Assembly (NCBI GenBank): GCA_026397235.1
Contig: JAPLVG010000020.1
Span: 26,367-64,321 of the forward strand
DNA length: 37,955 bases
Direction: 5' to 3'
Source of the DNA: Candidatus Berkelbacteria bacterium
Lineage (GTDB): Bacteria; Patescibacteriota; UBA1384; XYA2-FULL-43-10; CAINNR01
The notes under the pieces: model-generated
Told to the model about the DNA's origin: nothing
What the model saw: the letters and a program-made list of their open reading frames with translations, nothing else
Databases searched by the model: none
Shown here: one piece after another, positions 1 to 8,478 of the stretch
Position numbering within the stretch: the first letter of the stretch is position 1
Layout of the letters: the number at the start of each line of letters is the position of its first letter
Position numbers and translations under genes: made by a program

Positions 1-40
1 AAACAAAAAGCTGGCTACTGATCAAAAAAATTTAGTTCAT

Positions 41-133
41 GGGCTAGGAAGCCAGTTTGGGCTAAGAAGTTAGAAGTGGAAGTTGGGATAAAACCAACAA
101 CAATCTTCAAACTTCCAAACCGGCATCTTAACC
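41..133. repeat. Imperfect inverted repeat, family A copy 1
   Basis: The left arm reads ...GGAAGCCAGTTTGG... and the right arm ...CCAAACCGGCATCTTAACC, so the stretch folds into a long imperfect hairpin. The arms are built from iterated words such as GAAGT and CTTC. A second member of the same family lies at 30973-31074. It ends about 30 nt before the start of the first gene. I see no coding sequence in 1-165. Confidence 0.6.
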
Positions 134-165
134 TTTTGACCATCATCAAATAACCGGAGGGATAA

Positions 166-522
166 ATGGGTAGAGATTTTGTCGTCACCAATTCGAGTTC
201 AGCAAACATTGGAAGCAAAAAAAGAACTGTTGGCAGAAAGTTTTCAATTGGACCCAAAGCTGCTAGATTTATTGCTATAATAATTTTTGGTGCTCTTGGG
301 CTTTTATATCTCACCCAATCGACTCAAGGCGCAGACAGAAGTTATAAGCTTCGAGATCTTTCAAGCCAAAAATCACAGCTTTCTGAGCAGCGGGACAGGC
401 TGCAGGTTGAATCGTCGCGATTGCAATCACTGAACGAAATTGATAAATCGATAAATCCGGCAGCTGCTGATGCTGCTAAAATGCAACAAACTGGTCAGGT
501 TAATTATTTGCCAGCAAATTAA
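166..522 (+). CDS. ftsL: FtsL/DivIC-like division protein
   Basis: The 118-residue protein has the layout of FtsL or DivIC: a basic cytoplasmic tail (residues 1-33), one membrane segment (about 34-50), then a short extracytoplasmic part rich in Q, S, E and R (about 58-95) that should form a coiled coil. FtsL works in the FtsQLB complex that recruits and activates the septal synthase FtsW/FtsI. Sequence conservation in this family is low, so the call rests on topology and on the position just before ftsI, the normal dcw location. The start is supported by a strong GGAGGG ribosome site 5 nt before the ATG. Upstream mraZ/rsmH, if present, lie outside the window. Confidence 0.75.
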   Translation: MGRDFVVTNSSSANIGSKKRTVGRKFSIGPKAARFIAIIIFGALGLLYLTQSTQGADRSYKLRDLSSQKSQLSEQRDRLQVESSRLQSLNEIDKSINPAAADAAKMQQTGQVNYLPAN

Positions 523-580
523 TTATTATTTTTGAGAGTTTAAGTCAAAGATACTGACAGGGATTTATGTTGGATAAATA

Positions 581-2299
581 ATGAAAGAGGAAAAAACAAT
601 TGCACGTATCAAGTTTGTTGCGGCATTTTTTATGCTGCTTTCTGTCGTTCTGTTGGCAAGGTTATTTCAAAAACAGATAATTGAAGGCAAAAGTTATATT
701 GCAGAGGCAAAAAGCCAGCAACAATTTTCCAAAATTGAACTTCCTGAGCGAGGGAAAATCTATTTTCATGATTCAAACGAAAATCTTTTAGGTAGTTATG
801 CCATGGCATATGACACAAAAAGTTTCGCTCTTTTTGTAATACCAAAGAATTTAAAGGACAAACATTTAGTTGCGTCAAAGTTGGCATCATTCACCGGTAC
901 TTCAGAAATGGATGTTTACAATCAAATCAATAACGATAAAAGCTATCTTCCTGCTTTGAAGAAGGGGTTGAATTATGATGACGCCGATAAGATTGAAGCA
1001 CTGGACCTAACTGGAGTTTATGTACTTCCGGAATATAAACGGTACTACCCTGAATCTGAATTTTCTTCACAACTTTTGGGTTTTGTTGATAATGAAGGTA
1101 ATGGGAAATATGGTTTTGAAGGTTTTTATGATAAGGAGTTGCAGGGCTCGGCAGGTAAAGTTACCGGTGAACAGGACACACTTGGTAGGATGATTAATCT
1201 TTTGTCTGAAGACTCGCCGAAAAATGGTACCAGCTACTTATTATCAGTAGACCGTTCAGTCAACTTTTATATGTATCAACAATTACGCCAGGCGATGCAG
1301 GACTATCAAGCTGAATCAGCGATGGCAGTCGCTGTGGACATTAAAACAGGTAAAGTTATTGGAATGGCGTCTCTACCTTCGTTTGATCCAAATAATTTCT
1401 CTCAGTATGCAAATAATAATCAAACAGAACTTTTCAAAAATCCAGTCATTTCCACTGCATACGAGCCAGGCAGTATTTTTAAGCCAATAATAGTAGCGTC
1501 AGGCCTTGATACTGGGAAAATCACTCCCGATTCGGGGTCTACTTTCGGTGCATCAGTCGATGTCCAGGGTTTTACGATCCATACGGCAGAGAATAAAGCT
1601 TTTGGTGCAGAAAAGATCGGCGATATTCTTAAACACTCAGATAATGTTGGCATGGTCTGGGTTGGACAACAAGTTGGCAGCCAGATTATGGATCAATATA
1701 TTCAAAAATTTGGTTTTAAGGATAAAACTGGGATTGATCTTTCTGGTGAAGGCGTCGGCATAATCCAGCCACTAAAAAACTGGGGGCAAATTGGACAAGC
1801 TACAATGAGTTTTGGTCAGGGAATTTCTGTGACACCAATTCAATTGGTAATGGCTTATGCTGCACTTGCGAATAATGGAAACATGATGAAGCCTGAAATT
1901 GTTGATAAGATCTTGAAAGATGACGGAACTACTTCCGGTGTTGATCCTGTGCCAGTAGGCAAAATAATTTCAGATCAGACGGCGGATGAGATAAAACAAA
2001 TGTTGATTGGTGTTGTTGAAGAAGGCTACGGCAAAAAAGCTGGAGTAAAGGGTTTTTGGGTCGCTGGGAAAACAGGTACGGCGCAATTAGTAGACCCAGC
2101 AACAGGTAAATACACGGAAGGCATATTTAATCACTCCTTCGCTGGTTATGCCCCAGCTGATGACCCAAAGTTTGCTATGATAGTTGAACTGAACAAGCCG
2201 AAAAATGCTAAGTTTGCCGAATCATCCGCTGCCCCAGTTTGGGGAAGTATTGCAAGTTATCTCTTAAACTACTATTATCGAATAGCGCCGAATAGATGA
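581..2299 (+). CDS. ftsI: Septal peptidoglycan transpeptidase (PBP2/FtsI type)
   Basis: A 572-residue class B penicillin-binding protein that cross-links septal peptidoglycan. It has one N-terminal membrane anchor (about 11-28), a PBP dimerisation region (about 50-205) and a transpeptidase domain (about 245-560). All three active-site motifs are visible: SIFK with Ser298 and Lys301, SDN at 353-355 and KTGT at 497-500. Length is normal for the family. It lies 58 nt after the ftsL-like gene and before murF. The usual intervening murE is missing. No clear Shine-Dalgarno is visible before the ATG; the upstream bases are only GGATAAATA. Confidence 0.93.
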   Translation: MKEEKTIARIKFVAAFFMLLSVVLLARLFQKQIIEGKSYIAEAKSQQQFSKIELPERGKIYFHDSNENLLGSYAMAYDTKSFALFVIPKNLKDKHLVASKLASFTGTSEMDVYNQINNDKSYLPALKKGLNYDDADKIEALDLTGVYVLPEYKRYYPESEFSSQLLGFVDNEGNGKYGFEGFYDKELQGSAGKVTGEQDTLGRMINLLSEDSPKNGTSYLLSVDRSVNFYMYQQLRQAMQDYQAESAMAVAVDIKTGKVIGMASLPSFDPNNFSQYANNNQTELFKNPVISTAYEPGSIFKPIIVASGLDTGKITPDSGSTFGASVDVQGFTIHTAENKAFGAEKIGDILKHSDNVGMVWVGQQVGSQIMDQYIQKFGFKDKTGIDLSGEGVGIIQPLKNWGQIGQATMSFGQGISVTPIQLVMAYAALANNGNMMKPEIVDKILKDDGTTSGVDPVPVGKIISDQTADEIKQMLIGVVEEGYGKKAGVKGFWVAGKTGTAQLVDPATGKYTEGIFNHSFAGYAPADDPKFAMIVELNKPKNAKFAESSAAPVWGSIASYLLNYYYRIAPNR

Positions 2300-2314
2300 T
2301 ATATAGGAAGAAAC

Positions 2315-2350
2315 TACACAGATTTTAAACACAGAATTAACACAGAAAAT
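2315..2350. repeat. ACACAGA-word repeat before murF
   Basis: The ftsI-murF spacer contains three spaced copies of ACACAGA (ACACAGATTTT, ACACAGAATT, ACACAGAAAAT). The same word builds the hairpin at 7295-7349. It takes the place where a ribosome site for murF would be. Confidence 0.45.
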
Positions 2351-2351
2351 A

Positions 2352-3617
2352 ATGAAAGAATCAATTTTAAACTTAATTCAAAAATATCTGCAGTTTTTGG
2401 CCAGATGGAAAATTAAACGCGCAAAGCCGAAAATAATTGTAATTACTGGATCTTACGGAAAAACTTCCGCTAAGGAAGCAGTTTATTTTGTATTAAATAA
2501 AAAATTTGGCACAGATGTTGGCAAAAATTGGGGCAATATGAACTCAGTTCTAGGTTTGCCCTTAGCAATTCTAGGACTACGAAAATACTCCTTTGGTTTT
2601 GGTTTGTTGTGGAATATTATTCAGGCGAAGTGGAATTTTTTCTTTTATAAATTGCCGAAAATATTAGTTTTAGAAATGGGAATTGACAAACCGGGAGAAA
2701 TGTCACAATTGCTATCGGTCGCTAAACCTGATATTGCCATTATTACCGGAATTTCTGAAACTCATTTGGAAGGTTTAAAAAATCTTGAAGGTGTAAAGAA
2801 GGAAAAGAATTTACTTTTTGAAACTCTGGGAAAAAATGGGGTTGCAATTATTAATGCCGGTGATGAAAATTCTGGTGATTTGAAAATTCCCGATGGCGTC
2901 AAAAAATTAACTTTTGGTAGCATAGACGCTGATATTTCAGCATCCGACGTTGAAGTTACTACCGGTGGAACTGATTTTGAATTAAATATTCTAGGCAAAA
3001 AAGTTTCTATCAAATCAAAACTTATCGGAAAACATTCCATTCAGAATCTATTGATCGCGGCTGTGGTTGCTGATCAATTTGGAATTAATATTGAAGAAAT
3101 TAAAGTGTTGTTAGAGCAAATTAAACCGCAAAATGGTCGGATGAAAATAATTAAAATTCAAAATCAGATAACGCTAATTGACGACAGTTACAATTCGAAT
3201 CCAAAATCAGCCGAAGAAGCACTTTTGGCTTTGTCAGCAATCAAACATAGTGGCAGGAAAATAGCGATTTTAGGGAATATGAATGAACTCGGCAGTTACA
3301 GCGAGGAAGCTCACATTAGAGTTGGTAAGGCTGCTGGAAAATCTGTTGATTTATTCATTGCTACTGGTGATAATGCTGATTATCTGGCTAGCGGGGCCAA
3401 AGAGTCGGGAATGGATCAAGACAAAATTATTAAGTTTGGGTCAACCGAAGAATTAATTAAAAAAATTGATAGTGTCATCAAACCAGAGGACTTAATTTTA
3501 ATAAAAGGTTCTCAGAATCGTGTTCGGCTTGAACGATTGGTAAAATATTTAGTAAATGATGATGAATCAGCGAAAAAAATTCTTGTACGACAAGAGAAAA
3601 AGTGGCAAGATAAATGA
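2352..3617 (+). CDS. murF: UDP-MurNAc-tripeptide--D-Ala-D-Ala ligase
   Basis: A 421-residue Mur ligase. The ATP loop GSYGKTS is at 33-39, followed by the central Mur ligase domain and the C-terminal domain. The motif DDSYNSNPKSAEEAL (about 277-291), then the LGNMNELG stretch and the final IKGSQNRVRLERLV block, are typical of MurF rather than MurE. MurF adds D-Ala-D-Ala to UDP-MurNAc-tripeptide in the cytoplasm. An N-terminal stretch resembling the usual MurF substrate domain is short, since the ATP loop comes only 33 residues in. Neither murE nor ddl, which make its substrates, is in the window. Confidence 0.88.
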   Translation: MKESILNLIQKYLQFLARWKIKRAKPKIIVITGSYGKTSAKEAVYFVLNKKFGTDVGKNWGNMNSVLGLPLAILGLRKYSFGFGLLWNIIQAKWNFFFYKLPKILVLEMGIDKPGEMSQLLSVAKPDIAIITGISETHLEGLKNLEGVKKEKNLLFETLGKNGVAIINAGDENSGDLKIPDGVKKLTFGSIDADISASDVEVTTGGTDFELNILGKKVSIKSKLIGKHSIQNLLIAAVVADQFGINIEEIKVLLEQIKPQNGRMKIIKIQNQITLIDDSYNSNPKSAEEALLALSAIKHSGRKIAILGNMNELGSYSEEAHIRVGKAAGKSVDLFIATGDNADYLASGAKESGMDQDKIIKFGSTEELIKKIDSVIKPEDLILIKGSQNRVRLERLVKYLVNDDESAKKILVRQEKKWQDK

Positions 3618-3660
3618 TAACTAACAAATATTAAATAAATTTGAAAATCCAAGGAGTTTT

Positions 3661-4683
3661 ATGGACAAAATTGAGATGATTGTACTGTATAAGAACGATT
3701 TTATTCGTTTTTTCTGGTTGACGGGGTTATCATTTTTAATTGCCATGATTTGGACGCCGTTTTTTACTAATTTTCTCTATAAATATAAATTAGGCAAGCG
3801 GATTCGTGTTGATAAAAACACGCCAATTTATTCAAAGTTGCATGCTCACAAGGCTGGCACTCCAGCAATTGGTGGCATATTAATTTGGGTAACTACCGCG
3901 GTGTTAACTATTATCTTTAATTTATCGCGCCAGGCAACTTGGCTGCCGCTTTTTTCACTTATCAGTGCGTCAATAATTGGTTTAATTGACGATTTAATGA
4001 ATGTTTATGGTATCGGTGTCCACGGTGGAGGTCTTAGATTTCGAGAAAAGCTTCCGTTATATATTGCTATTGCCGCTGTTGGCGGTTGGTGGTTTTATTC
4101 CAAGCTTGGCTGGAACTCTATCCACATACCAGGTGGAGGCGATCATATTATTGGCGGCTGGTATATTCCACTGTTCATTATTGCTCTTGTCTGGGCTGCG
4201 TTCGCATCGAATGCCACAGACGGCCTTGACGGCCTTGCTGGCGGAGTATTTGCCACTTCATACGGCGCTTATGCAATAATTTGTTTGGTTCAAGGGAAAA
4301 CTGGCCTAGCACTTTTTTGTGGTACCGTTATGGGTGCTCTACTAGCATTTCTATGGTTTAATATTCAACCGGCTAGATTTTTTATGGGTGACACCGGTTC
4401 AATGGGTTTAGGAATTACTTTGGGTGTCATTGCTTTTCTAACTAATTCGATTATTGTATTTCCTATTATCACCTTAATATTTACGATTGAAGGTCTGTCT
4501 TTTCTGGTCCAGCGGTTCTGGAGAATTACCTTTAAAAGAAAATTGTTTTTGTCGTCACCAATTCATCATCACCTAGAAGCAATCGGTTGGCCTGAGCAGA
4601 AAATTGTAATGCGCTTCTGGGTCATTAGTGCAGTTTCAGCTTTTATTGGCTTGGCGATTGCACTTTTTGGCCACGGATTCTAA
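3661..4683 (+). CDS. mraY: Phospho-MurNAc-pentapeptide transferase
   Basis: A 340-residue multi-pass membrane enzyme that transfers phospho-MurNAc-pentapeptide to undecaprenyl phosphate to form lipid I. Family motifs are visible: IDD at 109-111, NATDGLDGLAGG from residue 184, the FMGDTGSMG block from 241 and the HHH at 302-304 in SPIHHHLE. Length is typical. An AAGGAG ribosome site precedes the ATG. It follows murF by 43 nt in the same direction, so the two are probably co-transcribed. Confidence 0.95.
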   Translation: MDKIEMIVLYKNDFIRFFWLTGLSFLIAMIWTPFFTNFLYKYKLGKRIRVDKNTPIYSKLHAHKAGTPAIGGILIWVTTAVLTIIFNLSRQATWLPLFSLISASIIGLIDDLMNVYGIGVHGGGLRFREKLPLYIAIAAVGGWWFYSKLGWNSIHIPGGGDHIIGGWYIPLFIIALVWAAFASNATDGLDGLAGGVFATSYGAYAIICLVQGKTGLALFCGTVMGALLAFLWFNIQPARFFMGDTGSMGLGITLGVIAFLTNSIIVFPIITLIFTIEGLSFLVQRFWRITFKRKLFLSSPIHHHLEAIGWPEQKIVMRFWVISAVSAFIGLAIALFGHGF

Positions 4684-4700
4684 TTATTTAATAATTGATT

Positions 4701-5051
4701 ATGGGAATTGCGGTGGAATTTAATCCTGATTTAGCACTTCGTGATTATAGTCATTACAAATCAGGCAAAAGAAAAAAAGAGGAGTGCTTACCTTTGAAAT
4801 TAGAAAAAGGTAAAATTTATAATTTTTTGAAATCCGGACAGAGAAATTATTGGCTGGAGGGTGAATTGCCGCTGTTGGAAACAAAAGGAAACCAAAAATT
4901 ATCCCGCCCGTTTGCTAGTATTAAAATTTTAGAGACGATTCATTTTCTCTATAATAATCAGCCATATACAAAAGGAAAATATAAAGTTATCGAAATTTTT
5001 GACATCGATTCGCCAAAAATTAATTTCGAGAGTTATAAAAGAATAAAATAA
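4701..5051 (+). CDS. Conserved small protein of unknown function
   Basis: A 116-residue soluble protein with no membrane segment or signal peptide, starting MGIAVEFNPDLALRDY. I recognise it only as the type of small conserved protein found in CPR genomes, not by function. It has an acidic/basic mix and a central YWLEGELPLLETKG stretch. A TTG six bases earlier is a possible alternative start, but the ATG at 4701 is more likely. It sits 17 nt after mraY and so may share its transcript. No ribosome site is obvious. Confidence 0.65.
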   Translation: MGIAVEFNPDLALRDYSHYKSGKRKKEECLPLKLEKGKIYNFLKSGQRNYWLEGELPLLETKGNQKLSRPFASIKILETIHFLYNNQPYTKGKYKVIEIFDIDSPKINFESYKRIK

Positions 5052-5120
5052 TTGAAATCTTAAGTTTAGTAAAAAACGAGCTCAAAAGAGAACCGTCCCC
5101 TTATGTCCTTTTAAAAAATC

Positions 5121-5792
5121 TTATTCTGCTGGATTATAGGTCGTAACAATTTGATGGACTAAGTCGGTAGCAGCTGCTTTTGTTATGGTGCCGTATTTTT
5201 CATTAACCGAAATACCGTATTCAATTTTATTGACACCATCAAGTAAATTTATCAAAAAGAAATCGTTGTAATACCCAGCGGAAGCGGCTTCATTATGCAT
5301 ACCAGTAATGGTGTAATTTGCGCCTGCGGGAGCTACTGTTTCAGTCGGACCAGTGGACCAGTCATCGCCAACACCTGTGCGAAAACAAGTATTTGAAGTG
5401 TCGGCACTACCAACTAAAACATAATAATTATCTGTTGAAATCTTGATGCATTTTGAATGAGCAATGTCGGCAGCTTTTGGATTACTTAAGTCTTCAATTT
5501 TGGCATCTGCGGGGTAACTAATCATATAACTAGTTAAAAAATTGGCATATGTTAACCAATCGGCATGAGTATTGCCCGGGTTTGACCGCTCTGAAACCAC
5601 GCCAGTGCTTGATGTTCCAGCCGTTGTGGAATTATTGGTCACCGTTGACGTCGGAGAAGAGGTTTTTGCTTCATCGGTTTTCTTTTGATCCTGTTTTTTG
5701 TGATAGTACTTAACTCCGGCGTAGATCCCAGCGCCAAGAATTATTGCAACTAAAATACAAGCCACCACGATCCAAATTGCTTTTTTAGACAT
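5121..5792 (-). CDS. Membrane-anchored extracytoplasmic protein
   Basis: The 223-residue protein has a short basic N-terminus, one membrane helix (about 7-28), a charged linker (29-45), a Thr/Ser/Asn-rich low-complexity stretch (about 46-70) and a globular extracytoplasmic domain of about 150 residues with two Cys (in HSKCIKI and NTCFRTG). It lacks a lipobox. I do not recognise the domain. An AGGAGG ribosome site 5 nt before the ATG fixes the start. It runs against the cell-wall operon, so it is an inserted transcription unit between the mraY and murD parts of the cluster. Confidence 0.7.
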   Translation of the reverse strand: MSKKAIWIVVACILVAIILGAGIYAGVKYYHKKQDQKKTDEAKTSSPTSTVTNNSTTAGTSSTGVVSERSNPGNTHADWLTYANFLTSYMISYPADAKIEDLSNPKAADIAHSKCIKISTDNYYVLVGSADTSNTCFRTGVGDDWSTGPTETVAPAGANYTITGMHNEAASAGYYNDFFLINLLDGVNKIEYGISVNEKYGTITKAAATDLVHQIVTTYNPAE

Positions 5793-5842
5793 TTATCCTC
5801 CTGTTATTTGCATTGTTTAGTATTATTATACAATTTTGGGCA

Positions 5843-5871
5843 TTGGAAATAAAGTATATTTAAGATAGAAT
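5843..5871 (+). promoter_or_regulatory. Leaderless promoter of murD
   Basis: TTGGAA (5843-5848), a 17-nt spacer, then TAGAAT (5866-5871). The -10 box ends 6 nt before the murD ATG, so transcription should start at or next to the start codon. No ribosome site is present. Confidence 0.6.
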
Positions 5872-5877
5872 AAAGAT

Positions 5878-7284
5878 ATGGTTTTAGACAAATTTAGGGG
5901 CAAAAAAGTCGCGCTTCTTGGTTTTGGCATTGAAAACATCTCAGTTGCCAAGTTTTTGTATAAAAATGGAATTAATTTTACTGTTCTTGATCGGGCTCCG
6001 GTGGGAAAAATGACCGAGGAAGCGCAAAAATTGGTTGCCAGTTGCCAGTTGCCAGTTGCCAGTGGGGAAAAATACCTGGAAAATCTCGATCAGTTTAATG
6101 TCATCGTTCGTTCTCCGGGCGTTCCGTATTTAACAGCGGAAATTCAAGCGGCTAAATCATCTGGCTCAGAAATTACATCTTCGACTAAACTATTTTTTGA
6201 CTTATGTCCAGCGGAAATAATTGGTGTTACTGGCACCAAAGGCAAAGGAACAACCGCTTCAATAATTAAAGAGATTATTGAGCGGAATTTTCAATTTTCA
6301 ATTTTTAATTTTCAAAAAAATACTCCATCAGCAAAAGTTTATTTGGTTGGGAATATTGGAGTGCCATCATTTGATATTATCGAAGAAGTTAAAATCGATG
6401 ATTTTGTAGTTTTTGAACTTTCCAGTTTTCAGCTTCAGGACATGGAAATGTCTCCACATATTGCGGTTGTTGTTAACTTGGCTGATGACCACCTGGATTA
6501 TCATCAGACAATTGAAGAGTATAGAGCAACAAAACAAAACATTTTGAAATATCAAAATAAAAATGATTTCGCAATAATAAATTGGGATTATCCTGAATCA
6601 AGAAAGCTAGACAAGTTTGGTGCAGCGAAAAAATACTATTTTTCTTCAAAAGAGAAAGTTGTTGGTGCTTACGTTAATCAGGGAGGGGATGTTTTTCTAA
6701 CTAATGGCCGTGAAGAGAAAGTCTGTAATCAAAGAGAATTAAAGCTTATCGGTCGACATAATTTAGAAAATATAGCCTCAGCTGCGATTGTTGGGCATGT
6801 TTTGGGAATTAAAACAGGGGAAATCTCCAAAGCGGTTAAAGATTTTGATGGATTACCGCATCGGCTTGAATTTATTCGCCAGGTTGACGGTGTGAAATTT
6901 TATAATGATTCGTTCTCAACCAATCCAACACCAACGATTGCTGCAATAAAGTCTTTTAGTACTCCAATTACAATTATCCTTGGTGGGTCAGAAAAGGGTG
7001 CCGATTTTTCCCAACTTGCCGAGGTAATAAAATCGTCAAGTGTCAAAAATATCATAGTTATAGGCATTGAAGGACCAAGAATTCGTCAAGCCATTATTGA
7101 TACTAAGGCCAAAGTGAATATAATTAATGGTGGAAAAAGCATTGATGAAATTGTTAATATTGCGATGAAAAATACTCAAAATGGTGGGGTTGTCTTATTT
7201 TCTCCTGCCTGCGCGTCATTTGACATGTTTAAGAATTACAAAGATCGTGGTGAAAAGTTTATCAATGCTGTAAATCAGCTATAA
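5878..7284 (+). CDS. murD: UDP-MurNAc-L-alanine--D-glutamate ligase
   Basis: A 468-residue Mur ligase with an N-terminal Rossmann-like domain (LLGFGIENISVAKFL), the ATP loop GTKGKGTT at 119-126, a central ligase domain (FELSSFQLQDME, then NLADDHLDYH) and a C-terminal domain (FYNDSFSTNP, ILGGSEKGADF). It adds D-Glu to UDP-MurNAc-L-Ala. Two segments look like DNA repeats read in frame: residues about 53-63 come from four tandem GTTGCCA units, and residues about 137-147 from a TTTTCAA-rich stretch. Both fall where the family has loops, so the enzyme may still work. It starts a new transcription unit with its own promoter. Confidence 0.93.
   Translation: MVLDKFRGKKVALLGFGIENISVAKFLYKNGINFTVLDRAPVGKMTEEAQKLVASCQLPVASGEKYLENLDQFNVIVRSPGVPYLTAEIQAAKSSGSEITSSTKLFFDLCPAEIIGVTGTKGKGTTASIIKEIIERNFQFSIFNFQKNTPSAKVYLVGNIGVPSFDIIEEVKIDDFVVFELSSFQLQDMEMSPHIAVVVNLADDHLDYHQTIEEYRATKQNILKYQNKNDFAIINWDYPESRKLDKFGAAKKYYFSSKEKVVGAYVNQGGDVFLTNGREEKVCNQRELKLIGRHNLENIASAAIVGHVLGIKTGEISKAVKDFDGLPHRLEFIRQVDGVKFYNDSFSTNPTPTIAAIKSFSTPITIILGGSEKGADFSQLAEVIKSSSVKNIIVIGIEGPRIRQAIIDTKAKVNIINGGKSIDEIVNIAMKNTQNGGVVLFSPACASFDMFKNYKDRGEKFINAVNQL
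6034..6063. repeat. In-frame tandem repeat (GTTGCCA)x4 in murD
   Basis: Four exact 7-bp units plus two bases, 30 nt in all. They encode part of VASCQLPVAS in the N-terminal domain of MurD. Being 30 nt long it keeps the frame. Confidence 0.85.
6286..6316. repeat. TTTTCAA-word low-complexity repeat in murD
   Basis: Iterated TTTTCAA/TTTTTAA words inside the coding region encode FQFSIFNFQ just after the ATP-binding helix. The same style of iterated word occurs in intergenic hairpins of this window. Confidence 0.6.
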
Positions 7285-7294
7285 GGACGTAAGC

Positions 7295-7349
7295 CCACAG
7301 ATCTTCAGCACAAATAAAGCACAGATAAAGCATTTGTGTAAATCTGTGG
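7295..7349. repeat. Inverted repeat between murD and ftsW
   Basis: Nested arms CCACAGAT / ATCTGTGG and CACAAAT / ATTTGTG enclose further ACAGAT words. The hairpin fills most of the 93-nt murD-ftsW spacer. No U-run follows, so it is not a typical terminator. Confidence 0.65.
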
Positions 7350-7377
7350 TAAAAATCGGTGGCAGGACACTACAATT

Positions 7378-8478
7378 ATGAATTATTCATACAAAAAGAG
7401 GAAAACAGCTGATTACCTTTTAATGGTCTTGGTTTTTGGTTTGATCGCTTTTGGTTTGATAATGATTTATTCCGTTTCCAAATATTTATCGTTGCAAATT
7501 ACAAACCAGGCTAGCGACAAATATTATCTTGTGCGTCAGCTGGTTTCTTTGGGTATCGGAGTTATTGTTTGGGCGGTTTTTCAAGCGATTGATTACAAGT
7601 TTTGGCATAAATATACCGGAACAATGCTCTGGATCACAATAGTTTTACTGGCTTCAGTTTTTTTGTTTCGTACCGGCAATGGTTCTCGTTGGATAAATCT
7701 CTTTGGTTTGGGATTTCAACCATCAGAATTTGCAAAACTTTCCATGATAATATATCTTTCTGGCTGGCTCTCAAGTAAAAAGAAATCTGGAGACATTAAC
7801 GATTCGTTTGTGCCATTTCTGCTTTTTGTTGGCGGTGTTTCGCTGATGATGCTAATTCAAAAAGATTTGGGGACTTTGAGCGTAATACTAATTATTGCGG
7901 CCTCAATCTTTTTTGCTGCTGGGGCAAAATTACAAAATCTAGCGATTGGTGGTTCACTCGGAGTTTTTCTTGTCTGGCTGGCGATTAAAATTGAGCCGTA
8001 TCGGATGCAACGGTTGACCGCCTTTTTTAATCCAAACTCAGGTTCGCTTTCGACCAGCTATCATATTCGTAATGCCTTGATTGCCATCGGCTCTGGTGGC
8101 CTTTGGGGATTAGGTTTTGGGCAGAGTCGGCAAAAATATTTATATCTACCGGAAGCGCAGACTGACTCAATTTTTCCAATTATCGCAGAGGAGTTAGGTT
8201 TTTTACGTGCTTCGGCGGTGATTATTGTTTACGGCCTGATAGCTTACCGAGGTTACTCAATTGCTAGAAGAGCGCCAGACGATTTTTCGCAGCTAATGGC
8301 GGTCGGAATTACTACTTGGATTATTTGGCAGACCTTTGTCAATTTGGGTGCTATGATGGCACTTTTGCCCCTAACTGGTGTTCCGCTACCGTTTATTAGT
8401 TACGGTGGAACGTCTCTTATTGCTTTTTTGGCTGCAATTGGTATACTTCTTAATATTTCTAAACAAACAGTGGATTGA
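7378..8478 (+). CDS. ftsW: Lipid II polymerase FtsW (SEDS family)
   Basis: A 366-residue SEDS-family protein with about ten membrane helices. Motifs include FQPSEFAKLS, the GLGFGQSRQKYLYLPEAQTD loop with EELGFL after it, and PLPFISYGGTS near the end. SEDS proteins polymerise glycan strands from lipid II; here the dcw position next to ftsI's cluster and murG favours FtsW over RodA. Its TGA stop overlaps the murG ATG by one base (TGATG), implying translational coupling. An AGGA lies upstream of the start. Confidence 0.92.
   Translation: MNYSYKKRKTADYLLMVLVFGLIAFGLIMIYSVSKYLSLQITNQASDKYYLVRQLVSLGIGVIVWAVFQAIDYKFWHKYTGTMLWITIVLLASVFLFRTGNGSRWINLFGLGFQPSEFAKLSMIIYLSGWLSSKKKSGDINDSFVPFLLFVGGVSLMMLIQKDLGTLSVILIIAASIFFAAGAKLQNLAIGGSLGVFLVWLAIKIEPYRMQRLTAFFNPNSGSLSTSYHIRNALIAIGSGGLWGLGFGQSRQKYLYLPEAQTDSIFPIIAEELGFLRASAVIIVYGLIAYRGYSIARRAPDDFSQLMAVGITTWIIWQTFVNLGAMMALLPLTGVPLPFISYGGTSLIAFLAAIGILLNISKQTVD

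Noticed and set aside
6034-6063. GTTGCCA tandem as a CRISPR or satellite array
   Set aside because: Unit is only 7 bp with no spacers, and it lies inside the murD reading frame.
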